A stretch of DNA of 43,889 nucleotides from an uncultured beta proteobacterium (GTDB lineage: Bacteria > Pseudomonadota > Gammaproteobacteria > Burkholderiales > Nitrosomonadaceae). The position numbers were made by a program, and so were the translations under genes. The stretch is from NCBI GenBank assembly GCA_900696615.1, contig CAADGS010000146.1, positions 1 to 43,889 on the forward strand, given 5' to 3'. The notes beneath the pieces were generated by a model that was not told the DNA's origin, searched no databases, and worked only from the letters and a program-made list of their open reading frames with translations. Shown here one piece after another: positions 9,038 through 18,890 of this stretch (position 1 is the first letter of the stretch; every line of letters starts with the position of its first letter).

Positions 9038-9832
9038 CTACTCGACTTTAGCTTTACTGCGCAGATCCTGCACAACGGTAGCAAACTCACGTTGTAATAC
9101 ACGCTGTTGTATATTCTGCTTAACCTCTTCAAATGGCGGCACTTCCATTGGCCGCGTATCCATCAATTGGATAACATGCCACCCAAAAGAAGTTTGTACA
9201 GGCTGATCAGTCAAACCACCTTTAGATAGTTTCACCAGCGCCTCAGAAAATGGTCTGACATAGGCTGCCGGAGGACTCCAATTAAGCTCTCCGCCATTTT
9301 CTTTGCTACCATCATCTATAGACTTTTCTGCTGCAATTTTAGCGAAATTACCACCCTTTTTAAGACTAGCGATAATGTCTCGCGCCGCACTTTCACTATC
9401 GACTAAAATGTGTCGCGCTTTATATTCTTTGTCACCCATTTGAACTTTAAGCATTTCATATTCTTTACGCAAGGTTTCATCGCTGACTTCATTATTTTTT
9501 ATGTAATCCGCCTGAAAAGCCCTAACCAAAACCGCTTGGCGGGCTAAATCCAGCTGTGTAACGACTTCCGGATCCTTATCTAATTTCTTTTTAATTGCTT
9601 CCTGTGCAAGAATTTCTTCTGCAATTAAATTCTCACGCAACGCCTTCCTCATTTCCGGCCCATCTTGCTGCCCCTGAGCAACACCGGCCTTTACCATCAG
9701 ATCCAGTCGCGATTGCGGAATAACTACCCCGTTCACTTTAGCTACTGCACCGGATGACTGAGCTTGCGCTGGTAAAACAACCAAACTCAAAAAACTTACT
9801 ATCATTACTTGTGAAAATTTCGTCAAACGCAT
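9038..9832 (-). CDS. Periplasmic parvulin-type peptidyl-prolyl isomerase
   Basis: The 264-residue protein begins with a signal peptide (MRLTKFSQVMIVSFLSLVVL, then PAQAQS). A SurA/PrsA-like N-terminal helical region follows, then one parvulin domain (about 136-228). The domain shows KARHILV, NGGELNWSPPAAYVRPF and QTSFGWHVIQLMDTRP. It should assist folding of exported proteins in the periplasm. The start is supported by AAGGAAA about six bases upstream. A single parvulin domain and the length set it apart from SurA. It is close to the PpiC/PrsA-like lyases found in many betaproteobacteria. The client proteins are unknown. Confidence 0.92.
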   Translation of the reverse strand: MRLTKFSQVMIVSFLSLVVLPAQAQSSGAVAKVNGVVIPQSRLDLMVKAGVAQGQQDGPEMRKALRENLIAEEILAQEAIKKKLDKDPEVVTQLDLARQAVLVRAFQADYIKNNEVSDETLRKEYEMLKVQMGDKEYKARHILVDSESAARDIIASLKKGGNFAKIAAEKSIDDGSKENGGELNWSPPAAYVRPFSEALVKLSKGGLTDQPVQTSFGWHVIQLMDTRPMEVPPFEEVKQNIQQRVLQREFATVVQDLRSKAKVE

Positions 9833-9971
9833 GGAATTTCCTTTTCTGATTTGGATAAATTTTGTTTTTGCTAAATATTTTTTGCTAGCAGAAAGTATAC
9901 GCCTTAACTTGGCTAACGTGTATCTTTGTCATAGCATAATTTTCTTCGAATCAACCTTATGTGTCTGATAG

Positions 9972-10277
9972 TTATGCTGGTAATACTTTCTTAAAAGGCT
10001 TAACCGTCACCTTATTATAAACACCCGAAATTACATAAGGATCTGCATCGGCCCAAGATTGTGCAGCTTGCAAGGAATCGAATTCGGCAATGATCAGGCT
10101 ACCTGAAAAACCGGCTGTTCCGGGATCTTGACTGTCTATTGCCGGATACGGTCCAGCTAAAATTAAACGCCCTTCTTCTTGTAGTTTTTGAATTCTTTTT
10201 AAATGTTCAAAACGAACAGTCATTCTTTTCTCCAGGCTACCTGGAACATCTTCGCCATTAATAACATATAACATCAT
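9972..10277 (-). CDS. yciI: YciI family protein
   Basis: This small protein (101 residues) has the dimeric alpha-beta barrel fold of the YciI family. It shows [17 protein letters not shown] at the N terminus, [11 protein letters not shown] in the middle, and [22 protein letters not shown] at the C terminus. The conserved Asp of the DPY motif is present. Its start overlaps the stop of yciB by one base (TAATG), so they are co-translated. Homologues lie beside yciB in many proteobacteria. The biochemical role of the single-domain form is not established. Confidence 0.9.
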   Translation of the reverse strand: MMLYVINGEDVPGSLEKRMTVRFEHLKRIQKLQEEGRLILAGPYPAIDSQDPGTAGFSGSLIIAEFDSLQAAQSWADADPYVISGVYNKVTVKPFKKVLPA

Positions 10278-10867
10278 TAATCTTTATTCGTCCTCTTGTC
10301 GGTAAAATCATCTCGCTCATTGATAACAAGAACTTGAGCTTCATCCTTTAAATGTTTTCCTAACATTAATACTTGTACGACTATAAAAGCAAGCATCAAT
10401 CCGGTAGCTCCAAATAGTTTAAAAGTAACCCAAGTATCTATTGTGAAATTAAATGCAACAAAAAGATTGATGCAACCCATTGACAGAAAAAAAACTACCC
10501 AGCTCATATTCAGTTTATTCCAAATTATTCCAGGCACAGTCATCTGCTTCTCGAGCATTACTTGAATCAAATTTTTTCTAAAAATTAAATTAGATATCAA
10601 CAAAATGGCTGCGATTAACCAATACAAGACAGTAGGTTTCCATTTGATAAATGTTTCATCTTGGAATGCTAAAGTAGCGCCGCCAAATACAATAATAATG
10701 AATAAATTTAGCCACATCATCTTCTCTACTTGGCGATACCGGACCCAAAGCCAGGAAATTTGTAGAATCACTGCGGCAATAGCGACTGCGGTTGCAATAA
10801 AAATATCGTAAGCCTTAAAAGCTACGAAAAACAGGATAACAGGAAAGAGATCGAATAAAAATTTCAT
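10277..10867 (-). CDS. yciB: Inner-membrane septation protein YciB/IspZ
   Basis: This 196-residue membrane protein has about five to six hydrophobic helices. The N terminus [20 protein letters not shown] and the segment [20 protein letters not shown] (about residues 92-111) are characteristic of YciB (intracellular septation protein A). It is thought to influence envelope integrity and cell division. It precedes yciI with a TAATG junction and starts 58 bases after the flavoprotein gene, so the three may form one unit. Confidence 0.93.
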   Translation of the reverse strand: MKFLFDLFPVILFFVAFKAYDIFIATAVAIAAVILQISWLWVRYRQVEKMMWLNLFIIIVFGGATLAFQDETFIKWKPTVLYWLIAAILLISNLIFRKNLIQVMLEKQMTVPGIIWNKLNMSWVVFFLSMGCINLFVAFNFTIDTWVTFKLFGATGLMLAFIVVQVLMLGKHLKDEAQVLVINERDDFTDKRTNKD

Positions 10868-10925
10868 TATTTCAATTAGTTGGCATCAGTATCTGCGCTC
10901 GGCGTGAAATAATACAATAACACCT

Positions 10926-12077
10926 TTAATTTAATATATCTGGCAATTGAGGTGTAAGATTATTTTTTTCTTTTGTCGCCGCGCCTAATAGCGCAAAACC
11001 AAGTAAATTATTTGCATTGTTCCGATAAAGCGCTTTTACTCCATTCTCGTCAGCCTCGACATGCCACTCACCCTTTACATTAAAATCAGGTGGAGATACC
11101 ACCGTTGGACATGCAGGTATCTTGATTATTACCGGCATAGCTGGATAGTGCACCTGCGTAGGCCTACCCGCAAGCGTTGCAGCTAAAGCTCTGCCAGCGT
11201 GCATAATTGGCATTACGAAGGGAAGTACATGGCCTGCAACTTCTGCACAATCACCCAAAGCGAAGATATTCGAGAATCGTGTTTGTAAAAAACGATCGAC
11301 TACAATACCGCGATTAATTTGAATACCGGCAGCTTCCGCAAGCTGAGTTCTAGGGCGCAAACCCACGGAAGACAGCACCAAATCAGACTCAACCAATTCG
11401 CCATTGGTGAGTGTCAAACAAAATTGCTTCTCTACCTGCTCAACAGCTTGAACTGTTGTATTCAAATGGAAAGTTACACCGGCCTCTTCAAGTTTATGCT
11501 TAATATAAGAACCTGCAACCGTCGGCAAAAGTCTCCCTAAAGGCTGTGCGCTGATATCGATCACATCGACTTGATAACCCGCAGACGCCAAATCATTCGC
11601 AAACTCACAACCAATTAAACCAGCTCCAATGATGCACACTCGTTTTTTACCCTCTAAAGCATCACGAAAGCTCTGATAATCATCGACATCATTAATAGTT
11701 AATATTCCCGCCACACCGCTTCCCTGCAAGGGAAGGCGGATTTGATCAGCACCTAATGCCAGGACCAATTGTTCGTAAAAAACTTCTTCTCCGCTTGCCA
11801 ACGTTAATACATTCCGCGGTTGATCAATTGCCACAACACGACAATTAGGTCGAATAGCAATCTTCAGTTGCAACGACATTTGCGTGGCATCGCTATTAAT
11901 GATCGATGCAGGCGTTTTACCTAACGATAAGGCATTCGATAACATCGGCTTAGAATAAAAACCACCGTGATCTGCTGACAGTATAGTCATTGGAATTTCT
12001 GTATTAAGCTTCCGTAGCTCACGAGCCACGGCATAGCCAGCCAACCCGCTTCCCACAATAACCACTTGATTAGTCAT
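10926..12077 (-). CDS. FAD-dependent NAD(P)H oxidoreductase, rubredoxin-reductase-like
   Basis: The 383-residue protein is a two-dinucleotide-fold flavoprotein. The FAD fold starts at VVIVGSGLAGYAVARELRKL. The NAD fold is at VCIIGAGLIGCEFANDLAS (about residues 145-163), and the second FAD motif is IFALGDCAEV (about 292-301). The stretch SADHGGFYSKPMLSNAL matches the Pseudomonas rubredoxin reductase type, which passes electrons from NADH to rubredoxin. No rubredoxin gene (CxxC pairs) lies in the window, so the partner is unproven. The start has GGAG about seven bases upstream. A perfect 10-bp inverted repeat lies in the leader. Confidence 0.82.
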   Translation of the reverse strand: MTNQVVIVGSGLAGYAVARELRKLNTEIPMTILSADHGGFYSKPMLSNALSLGKTPASIINSDATQMSLQLKIAIRPNCRVVAIDQPRNVLTLASGEEVFYEQLVLALGADQIRLPLQGSGVAGILTINDVDDYQSFRDALEGKKRVCIIGAGLIGCEFANDLASAGYQVDVIDISAQPLGRLLPTVAGSYIKHKLEEAGVTFHLNTTVQAVEQVEKQFCLTLTNGELVESDLVLSSVGLRPRTQLAEAAGIQINRGIVVDRFLQTRFSNIFALGDCAEVAGHVLPFVMPIMHAGRALAATLAGRPTQVHYPAMPVIIKIPACPTVVSPPDFNVKGEWHVEADENGVKALYRNNANNLLGFALLGAATKEKNNLTPQLPDILN

Positions 12078-12249
12078 TAAAGATCTCCGTTATTTCAAAA
12101 CTTCACTCAATTTATCTTGCATAACAGGTAACACAGCTTAGGAAAACGGTTTACCAACATAAATCCGCTTAAATAATCACCAAGTCTGAGTACCGTAGGT
12201 GTATCTTATTTTATTGCAACTGGAATCAGCGAACTGATACATTGACTTA

Positions 12250-12275
12250 GATAAGCCATTTATCTATGGCTTATC
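12250..12275. repeat. 10-bp perfect inverted repeat between mlaA and the flavoprotein gene
   Basis: GATAAGCCAT (12250-12259), a 6-base loop, and ATGGCTTATC (12266-12275). It lies in the 338-base region 12078-12415, which holds no other recognisable feature. It is 173 bases before the flavoprotein start and 141 bases after the mlaA stop. No U-tract follows on either strand, so a regulatory or processing hairpin is as likely as a terminator. Confidence 0.6.
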
Positions 12276-12415
12276 AGGCTAGCAGTAAAATGCCGGGAAA
12301 AACAACTACGTAGACAAACAAACAATGACATGCACCGCATAAATTCGCGAAACAATTTATCTTGACACTAAATTACACAGCTTCTGAAAACTAATGCATG
12401 TTTTAATCTTTCATG

Positions 12416-13192
12416 CTATTTGGTTTCTACAGTATCATCGTTATTTACTAAGCTGATACGTCTTTGCAAATAAGCATCACGCATGAATTCATATTTATCC
12501 AGCGCTGCCTCATCGATTGTTTCCACCACTTCAAGCAACTGAGCGCGGGTATTAATTGTTCTTGCAGTAGCGACAGGTAGTCGTAAAGCCACTGAGTTAA
12601 GATAATCAACATTCTTCATAAATACTCCTGTTACGCCTTGTGTAACGGGATCTATAAAGAAACTATCAACAGCAATTCCGAATGTATCGCGTAATGTGCT
12701 CGGCCCCAAGAAAGGCAATACGATAAAAGGACCGTTTCCGACACCATATCGCCCCAGAGTTTGGCCAAAATCTTCGTTGCGTTTATTTAGATTTACATCG
12801 CTTGCAGCGCTGATATCGCTAGCAATGTCAATTAAGCCAAATACTCCAAACGTTGTGTTAACAACTATCCTTGCACCGCTAGCAAGCGCGCTCTCATAAT
12901 TCAATTGCAAGACAGAATTGGTAAGCACCACCACATCATTAAGGTTTGAAAAGAAATTACCTACCACTAACTCAAGGGGATCGGGCATTACCTTCTTATA
13001 ACCTCTGGCGACTGGTTCCATCACATGATTATCGACCATTTCATTAAAGCTAAAAACAGCACGGTTCATTGATTCGAGCGGATCGTATGGACCATTTTCC
13101 GTTTGAACACTCGTGCGGGTCGAAGCACAACCAGTTAATAATAAACCACTTATCAGAAAAGCAATCAATTTTGAGCGGATAGTATTGTTCAT
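12416..13192 (-). CDS. mlaA: Outer-membrane lipid asymmetry lipoprotein MlaA (VacJ)
   Basis: MlaA sits in the outer membrane and extracts mislocalised phospholipids for return transport by the Mla system. The protein has a lipoprotein signal peptide with lipobox LLTGC (lipidated Cys22). It then shows YDPLESMNRAVFSFNEMVD, the family signature, and FGQTLGRYGVGNGPFIVLPFLGPSTLRD in the middle. I start at 13192, which puts the signal peptide at the N terminus. An upstream ATG at 13252 would add 20 charged residues before it. Length from 13192 is 258 residues. The rest of the mla operon is not in the window. Confidence 0.94.
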   Translation of the reverse strand: MNNTIRSKLIAFLISGLLLTGCASTRTSVQTENGPYDPLESMNRAVFSFNEMVDNHVMEPVARGYKKVMPDPLELVVGNFFSNLNDVVVLTNSVLQLNYESALASGARIVVNTTFGVFGLIDIASDISAASDVNLNKRNEDFGQTLGRYGVGNGPFIVLPFLGPSTLRDTFGIAVDSFFIDPVTQGVTGVFMKNVDYLNSVALRLPVATARTINTRAQLLEVVETIDEAALDKYEFMRDAYLQRRISLVNNDDTVETK

Positions 13193-13506
13193 TTTTTTAT
13201 TTAACTCATTAAAAATTCGATGGATCTTGCCATATTTATAATATAGGTTCAATAGATCTTACACATAAAATTAAAATGTTATTTCGTCCAAATATAATTA
13301 CACTTTACAGTTCGTTGAAAAATACATTCCAAGCGACCAATATAAGCCAAAAACAGGTGCAAAGGACAGTATATTTTTAAGTAAGCACTCTACGCTTTTC
13401 ATAACGCCGTAGCAGTTACAAGGATCGTTTTAACAGCCTATTAACCTATTTATTAATTCTCAGGAAGTCAGAAATCTACTGTTGCATGCTACTGTAACGA
13501 TTGCAT
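13193..13506. other. Intergenic region between prlC and mlaA, no gene recognised
   Basis: These 314 AT-rich bases must contain the mlaA promoter and the end of the prlC transcript. I found no convincing hairpin with U-tract, no tRNA and no open frame of interest. Confidence 0.5.
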
Positions 13507-15597
13507 TCAAGCCATTTCCATTCCATTATGACGCAACAGTGCATCCAATTCGGGCTCCCGACCGCGAAATGCAACAAATGATTCCAGCGCTGTCCGACTA
13601 CCTCCCACAGCCAGGATTTCTTCGAGGAAATGCCTCCCGGTGGCTTCGTTAATCACTCCACTGGAAACTGTTTCTTCAAACAAACTGTAGGCATCAGCCG
13701 AAAGCACCTCCGCCCACTTATAACTATAGTATCCAGCGGCATAACCCCCAGCAAAAATATGCGCAAAACTATTTGGGAAGCGATTAAATTCAGGTGGAAC
13801 AATTACAGCAATATCACTTCGAATATCATCAAGAAGTTGTAGTACAGTCTTATCGCCATTCGGTTTAAAATCAAAATGCACATGCATATCGAATAATGCA
13901 AACTCAATCTGCCGAAGCATCTGTAAACCACTTTGGAAATTCTTAGCCTTCAGCATCTTATCAAATAAAGCTCTGGGTAAAGGTTCTTTCGAATCGATAT
14001 GCTGCGTCATACTTGCTAACACCTCCCATTCCCAGCAGAAATTCTCCATAAATTGACTGGGGAGTTCTACCGCATCCCACTCGACCCCATTGATACCGGA
14101 TACTCCCAGATCTTCGATTTGTGTCAATAAATGATGAAGCCCATGCCCGAATTCATGAAACAAAACGATTACCTCGTCATGAGTAAACAATGCTGGACGC
14201 ACCTGATGGTCGATATTGACTGGAGCTGAGAAATTACAAGTGAGATAAGCAACCGGTATCTGTATACGACTTGCAGCGTCTTTGATATCGATCCGCCGCC
14301 TTGTAATCGCATCATCCATCCAAGCACCACCTCGCTTGTTAGAACGCGCATAGAGGTCCAGGTAAAATTGACCAATTAATTGACCTGTCGCATCGTGGAT
14401 ATCAAAAAATTTTACGTCGGAGTGCCAACATTGAATATTACGAGTGGGAGCAGCCGCGGTGATACGAATTCCATATAGCTTTTGCACCAATCTAAACATT
14501 CCATCCAGCACCTTGTCTTCGGGAAAATACTGTTTAACCTCTTGATCGGAGAAGGCATAACGTTCCTGACGCAATTTTTCGCTGACATACGCCAAATCCC
14601 ATGCTTCGATTTTTATTAACCCCAATTTCTCTAACGCAAACTGCTGCAGTGCATGCAGATCCTGCTCTGCGTAGGATCTGGCTCTGCGTGCTAATTTTGT
14701 TAAGAAATCAAGAATTTGCTGGGGAGAGGTTGCCATTTTCGTAACCAGAGAAACTTCGGCATAATTCTCATAACCCAAGATCTGCGCTTGTTCCAGACGC
14801 AATTCCAATATCCTGTTGATCAATGGCATGTTATCCTTATCTGACCCGGCTTGACCCTCGAATTCACTGGCTCGGGTGGCATAGGCACGATACATCTTCT
14901 CACGAAGATCACGATTATCGGCATATTGCATCACAGGAAGATATGATGGCATATGCAAAGTAAATTTCCAGCCTTTCTTGGAATCCGCTTCAGTCAATTT
15001 CCTAGCTGCTTGCAGCACATCGGATGGAATACCTGCCACGCTCTCTTCATCTTCAATGAGTAAAGAAAATGCATTCGTCGCATCCAGCAAATTATCGTTA
15101 AACTTTGAAGACAACTTCGATAACTCTTCCTGGATTTGCAAGAATCGTTGTTTCTTGTCAGGTGATAATTCTGCTCCACCCAAGCGAAAATCTCGTAACT
15201 CATTTTCAAGAATTTTTTTGCGTGACAAATTCAGATGATCGAATTCTTTGCTAGCCTTCAATTGCTTGAATTTCTCATACAACACCAAATCTTGCGATAA
15301 TTCTGCATAGAACTGCGTAATCGCCGGTAGATTTTCATTATAAATTTTTCTCAATTCGGGGTTATTCATGACTGCATTCAAATGTGACACCTGCCCCCAT
15401 GCTCGAGACAAGCGCTCGTTCGCATCAACCATAGGCTGAACAAAGGTTTCCCAAGTAGGTATACGATCATCAGCACGCACATTCTCAATAACCGCACGAT
15501 TTTCTTTCAACAATGCCTCAATCGCGGGTTTAATATGTTCATTCTTAATTTCCGAAAAATGAGGTAAGCCAGAAAAATCAAGTAAAGGGTTTAACAT
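13507..15597 (-). CDS. prlC: Oligopeptidase A (M3 metallopeptidase)
   Basis: This cytosolic zinc peptidase degrades oligopeptides, including cleaved signal peptides. Its 696 residues match the family's usual length of about 680. The zinc-binding HEFGH is at residues 481-485, within VIVLFHEFGHGLHHLL, followed by GVEWDAVELPSQFMENFCWE, which supplies the third ligand Glu. The C-terminal AGGYAAGYYSYKWAEVLSADAY is a family hallmark. The gene stands apart by 68 bases from pyrX and may share its transcript. Confidence 0.96.
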   Translation of the reverse strand: MLNPLLDFSGLPHFSEIKNEHIKPAIEALLKENRAVIENVRADDRIPTWETFVQPMVDANERLSRAWGQVSHLNAVMNNPELRKIYNENLPAITQFYAELSQDLVLYEKFKQLKASKEFDHLNLSRKKILENELRDFRLGGAELSPDKKQRFLQIQEELSKLSSKFNDNLLDATNAFSLLIEDEESVAGIPSDVLQAARKLTEADSKKGWKFTLHMPSYLPVMQYADNRDLREKMYRAYATRASEFEGQAGSDKDNMPLINRILELRLEQAQILGYENYAEVSLVTKMATSPQQILDFLTKLARRARSYAEQDLHALQQFALEKLGLIKIEAWDLAYVSEKLRQERYAFSDQEVKQYFPEDKVLDGMFRLVQKLYGIRITAAAPTRNIQCWHSDVKFFDIHDATGQLIGQFYLDLYARSNKRGGAWMDDAITRRRIDIKDAASRIQIPVAYLTCNFSAPVNIDHQVRPALFTHDEVIVLFHEFGHGLHHLLTQIEDLGVSGINGVEWDAVELPSQFMENFCWEWEVLASMTQHIDSKEPLPRALFDKMLKAKNFQSGLQMLRQIEFALFDMHVHFDFKPNGDKTVLQLLDDIRSDIAVIVPPEFNRFPNSFAHIFAGGYAAGYYSYKWAEVLSADAYSLFEETVSSGVINEATGRHFLEEILAVGGSRTALESFVAFRGREPELDALLRHNGMEMA

Positions 15598-15665
15598 GTT
15601 GCACTCTATGATTAGTAAAAACAGTTTAACATCTTAATTTAATTTATGAAAATACACAGAAAAAC

Positions 15666-16940
15666 TCAATACTCATAAATAACATGGCCATTCACGAGTG
15701 TATATTTAACCTTACCCGGCAGTTCCATTCCTAAAAACGGGGTATTTTTGCCTTGACTGAGAATGGTTGACGGCGTCACTTTCCAGTAACAATCTGGATC
15801 AAAAATACAAATATCCGCCACACTACCCACCGATAAATGACCTGCATCGATCCCAAGTATCTCTGCCGGATTTGATGTAACCTTTGCTAAAACTTTCAAT
15901 AAGGGTAATCGCATTTCCATTCCCCATTTTAATGTTAATGGCAACAGTAACTCGACTCCGGTCGCGCCAACCTCAGATTGACCGAAAGGCAATAACTTTG
16001 CATCCTCGTCTACTGGCGTATGATCTGAACAAATCGCGTCGATCGTTCCATCCAGGAAGCTATTACGTAACGCATCGCGATCACTGGAACCACGTAAGGG
16101 CGGCATAAGATGGCAATTGGAATCAAAAAAACCGATATCCATATCAGATAAATGCAAGTGATTAATCGATACGTCACATGTAATCGCTACCCCCTGCTGC
16201 TTGGCAGCGCGAATCATCGCTACTCCCTCTGCACTTGAGATCCGGCACAGATGAACTCTAACACCCGTTTCTTTAGCCAATAAAATGATATTCGATAAAG
16301 CCACTGTTTCCGCGCATACGGGCACTACCGGCAAACCCAGACGGGTAGCCACCTCTCCGTCATGCGCTACGCCGTCACTGGTCAGGCTGATTTCCTGAGG
16401 TCGTAACCATACACTGAAACCAAATGTAGATGCATATCGCATCGCTTGCATTAACACTCGCAAATCAGTCAGCAAACCATCGGGCTGACCAAATACAACA
16501 CACCCTGCATCATTCAATTCCGCCATTTCTGTCAAACGTTCCCCTTTCAATCCTTGGGTAAGCGCACCAATTGGGTAAACATGAGCCAGATTAAGGTTTT
16601 TGGCGCGATATTTCAGCATTTCAACCAGACCTGGTTCGTCAAGTGGAGGATCCGTGTCGGGAGGGCACGCAATACTCGTTACGCCCCCAGCAACAACGGC
16701 GTCCATTTCTGATTCAAGTGTGGCCTTATACTCAAATCCCGGTTCACGCAAGCGTACAGATAAATCAACCAGTCCCGCACAAACAATCAGTGAATCCGCA
16801 TCGATGACCCGGCTAGCTTGAAAATCGTCAGGAGCAGTACCGATTGAAACAATTTTACCTTTTGCAATGAATATATCCTGTATCGTATCTATTCCGTGCT
16901 TTGCATCAATCAGCCGCCCATTTTTAATGTGAATCTTCAT
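15666..16940 (-). CDS. pyrX: Non-catalytic dihydroorotase-like subunit of aspartate carbamoyltransferase
   Basis: The 424-residue protein has the full amidohydrolase fold of class I dihydroorotase but lacks its metal site. The usual HxH is replaced by DLSVRLREPG (Ser61, Arg63). The VHAED histidine is replaced in WLRPQE (Arg180), and the HxxH motif reads HLCRISS (Arg233). The Asp of SDHTP remains. In Pseudomonas such PyrC' proteins are inactive but needed to build the dodecameric ATCase with PyrB. It lies 15 bases after pyrB, which supports the same role here. A real dihydroorotase must be encoded elsewhere. Automated annotation would probably call this pyrC. Confidence 0.9.
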   Translation of the reverse strand: MKIHIKNGRLIDAKHGIDTIQDIFIAKGKIVSIGTAPDDFQASRVIDADSLIVCAGLVDLSVRLREPGFEYKATLESEMDAVVAGGVTSIACPPDTDPPLDEPGLVEMLKYRAKNLNLAHVYPIGALTQGLKGERLTEMAELNDAGCVVFGQPDGLLTDLRVLMQAMRYASTFGFSVWLRPQEISLTSDGVAHDGEVATRLGLPVVPVCAETVALSNIILLAKETGVRVHLCRISSAEGVAMIRAAKQQGVAITCDVSINHLHLSDMDIGFFDSNCHLMPPLRGSSDRDALRNSFLDGTIDAICSDHTPVDEDAKLLPFGQSEVGATGVELLLPLTLKWGMEMRLPLLKVLAKVTSNPAEILGIDAGHLSVGSVADICIFDPDCYWKVTPSTILSQGKNTPFLGMELPGKVKYTLVNGHVIYEY

Positions 16941-16955
16941 ACTGAAACCCTTCGT

Positions 16956-17909
16956 TCAGTTGCCAGCAAGAATAGACATCACAGCCATACGTACAGCTAT
17001 CCCAAAAGTCACTTGGGGCAAAATCACCGACTGCTTGCCATCGGCAACAGAGGAATCAATTTCCACGCCACGATTCATAGGCCCCGGATGCATGACAATC
17101 GCATTGCGCCGCGCCAGGGACAATTTCTCAGGAGTAAGTCCATAATATTTGAAATATTCTTCTGGGCTAGGCAAATTTGCACCCTGCATGCGTTCATTTT
17201 GCAAACGCAACATCATCAGCACATCAATATTTCTCAATCCTTTTGCCATATCGTGGTATACATGCACCCCCAAGCGCTCCACCATTTTTGGCAATAAGGT
17301 TTTGGGTGCAATAACCCGTACCTCAGGTACGCCGAGAGTAGTCAATGCATGTATTTGAGAACGCGCGACTCTGGAATGTAAAATGTCTCCAATAATTGCA
17401 ACGCTTAAGTTACGAAAATCTTTTTTGTAATGCCGAATCGTAAACATATCCAGCAAAGCTTGAGTCGGGTGAGCATGACTGCCATCCCCAGCATTTATCA
17501 CGTGAATATCCGAACGAACATGATTCGCTATGAGATGTGCCGCACCACTTTGCGAATGTCTTACAACAAACATATCGGCATTCATCGCAGAAAGATTATT
17601 GACCGTATCCAGTAATCTCTCACCTTTGGATTGTGCAGAGACTGCGATATTAAGATTGATGACATCCGCCGACAATCGCTTAGCGGCAATTTCAAAAGTT
17701 GTTCGAGTTCGTGTGCTCGGTTCGAAAAAAAGATTAAAAATTGACTTCCCGCGTAACAATGGAATTTTCTTAACATCGCGTTCTGTGACACCAACGAATG
17801 ATTCGGCGGTATCGAGTATGCGTAACAGTAAGGATGCGGGCAACCCTTCAGTCGTCAGCAAATGCTGCAAAATGCCATTTTCGTCAAGCTGTGGATTCTT
17901 ATTAATCAT
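16956..17909 (-). CDS. pyrB: Aspartate carbamoyltransferase catalytic subunit
   Basis: PyrB condenses carbamoyl phosphate and aspartate, the committed step of pyrimidine synthesis. The carbamoyl-phosphate motif [15 protein letters not shown] is at about residues 61-75. [13 protein letters not shown] is at about 146-158, and [13 protein letters not shown] near 275-287 is intact. The 317-residue length fits the class that works with a PyrC' partner. The start overlaps the pyrR stop by 4 bases. The order pyrR-pyrB-pyrX suggests a single transcript. Confidence 0.97.
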   Translation of the reverse strand: MINKNPQLDENGILQHLLTTEGLPASLLLRILDTAESFVGVTERDVKKIPLLRGKSIFNLFFEPSTRTRTTFEIAAKRLSADVINLNIAVSAQSKGERLLDTVNNLSAMNADMFVVRHSQSGAAHLIANHVRSDIHVINAGDGSHAHPTQALLDMFTIRHYKKDFRNLSVAIIGDILHSRVARSQIHALTTLGVPEVRVIAPKTLLPKMVERLGVHVYHDMAKGLRNIDVLMMLRLQNERMQGANLPSPEEYFKYYGLTPEKLSLARRNAIVMHPGPMNRGVEIDSSVADGKQSVILPQVTFGIAVRMAVMSILAGN

Positions 17910-18421
17910 TCCGGCAGATTCTTATCATGCAAGACCAAACTTAGCTTGCCGCTTTTCTCACGTTTCAGAACCAACATTTTATCCGCTGGCAAAGTAAGCT
18001 CTATCGCCGTATATTTCGCAGCGATAGGTAATTCTCTGCCACCTCGATCAACCAATGTAGCCAAACTAATCCTTGCAGGACGGCCATAATCGAACATTTC
18101 ATTGATTGCCGCACGAACTGTGCGACCGGTATTGAGCACATCATCCACCAGAATAATGTGCGCTCCTTCCACTTCAAACGGTATAGTCGAACGTTTAACC
18201 TCTGAATGCAAGCCGACTTTATCGAAATCATCACGATAAAACGATACATCCAGCGTACCCAGCGGTTGCGTAATTCCTAACGCATGATGCAAGCGTTCCG
18301 CAAGCCATGCGCCACCGGTATGAATACCGATGAGTGCAGTATCCTTATCACAGTCAACCCGTATTTTTTCTTCGAGATCCTTATATAAAACCTCAGCGTC
18401 TGGTAATTGCATATTGCTCAT
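17906..18421 (-). CDS. pyrR: Bifunctional pyr regulator / uracil phosphoribosyltransferase PyrR
   Basis: The PRPP-binding loop [17 protein letters not shown] lies near residues 95-111. [15 protein letters not shown] near 31-45 and SFYRDDFDK match the PyrR family. Length is 171 residues. In Bacillus PyrR binds pyr mRNA to cause attenuation; in proteobacteria it may act mainly as a phosphoribosyltransferase. I saw no anti-antiterminator leader here, because the gene is embedded between ruvX and pyrB. The reading frame also opens at a TTG (18424) just before the ATG at 18421, and another ATG follows at 18412. All overlap the end of ruvX by 20-32 bases. Confidence 0.92.
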   Translation of the reverse strand: MSNMQLPDAEVLYKDLEEKIRVDCDKDTALIGIHTGGAWLAERLHHALGITQPLGTLDVSFYRDDFDKVGLHSEVKRSTIPFEVEGAHIILVDDVLNTGRTVRAAINEMFDYGRPARISLATLVDRGGRELPIAAKYTAIELTLPADKMLVLKREKSGKLSLVLHDKNLPE

Positions 18422-18878
18422 CAAAAAAAGATTGCAGAATTTGTTGCGCAGCTATCTGATCCAAGAAAACTTTTTGTTTCCTTCCAGTAATCCCCGATTC
18501 GCGTAGCATCGCACTTGCAGTTTCGCTGGTATATCGCTCATCTTTAAGAATAACCCCGATGTTAAATCGTCCCGTCAAACGTCGGGCGAAACGCTGACTC
18601 AATCTTGTCAACTCATGTGCCGTTCCATCACTATGCAATGGCAATCCCACAACAAACAAAACCGGCTGCCACGTCGCAATTAATTCGGATATTGCCATAA
18701 AACAACGCGCGGTCACTTCGTTATCAATCGTTACAAGTGGGCGCGCGTTCCTTAACATGGTATTACCCATCGCCACACCAATGCGCTTTTTACCGAAATC
18801 AAAGGCTAATACGGTTCCTTCAGGAAATTGATCCTGTAATTGATCGTCTGAGCATACATCAAATAAATTATCCGTCAT
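18393..18878 (-). CDS. ruvX: Holliday junction resolvase-like RuvX/YqgF
   Basis: An RNase H-fold nuclease of 161 residues, involved in pre-16S rRNA 5' end processing in E. coli. The family motifs are LAFDFGKKRIGVAMGN near residues 24-39 (first catalytic Asp), FVVGLPLHSDGTAHE near 95-109, and KDERYTSETASAML near 130-143. It follows yqgE by 12 bases and overlaps pyrR. The order yqgE-ruvX-pyrR-pyrB is conserved in many beta- and gammaproteobacteria. Confidence 0.95.
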   Translation of the reverse strand: MTDNLFDVCSDDQLQDQFPEGTVLAFDFGKKRIGVAMGNTMLRNARPLVTIDNEVTARCFMAISELIATWQPVLFVVGLPLHSDGTAHELTRLSQRFARRLTGRFNIGVILKDERYTSETASAMLRESGITGRKQKVFLDQIAAQQILQSFFDEQYAITRR

Positions 18879-18890
18879 TGATAAACGTAG

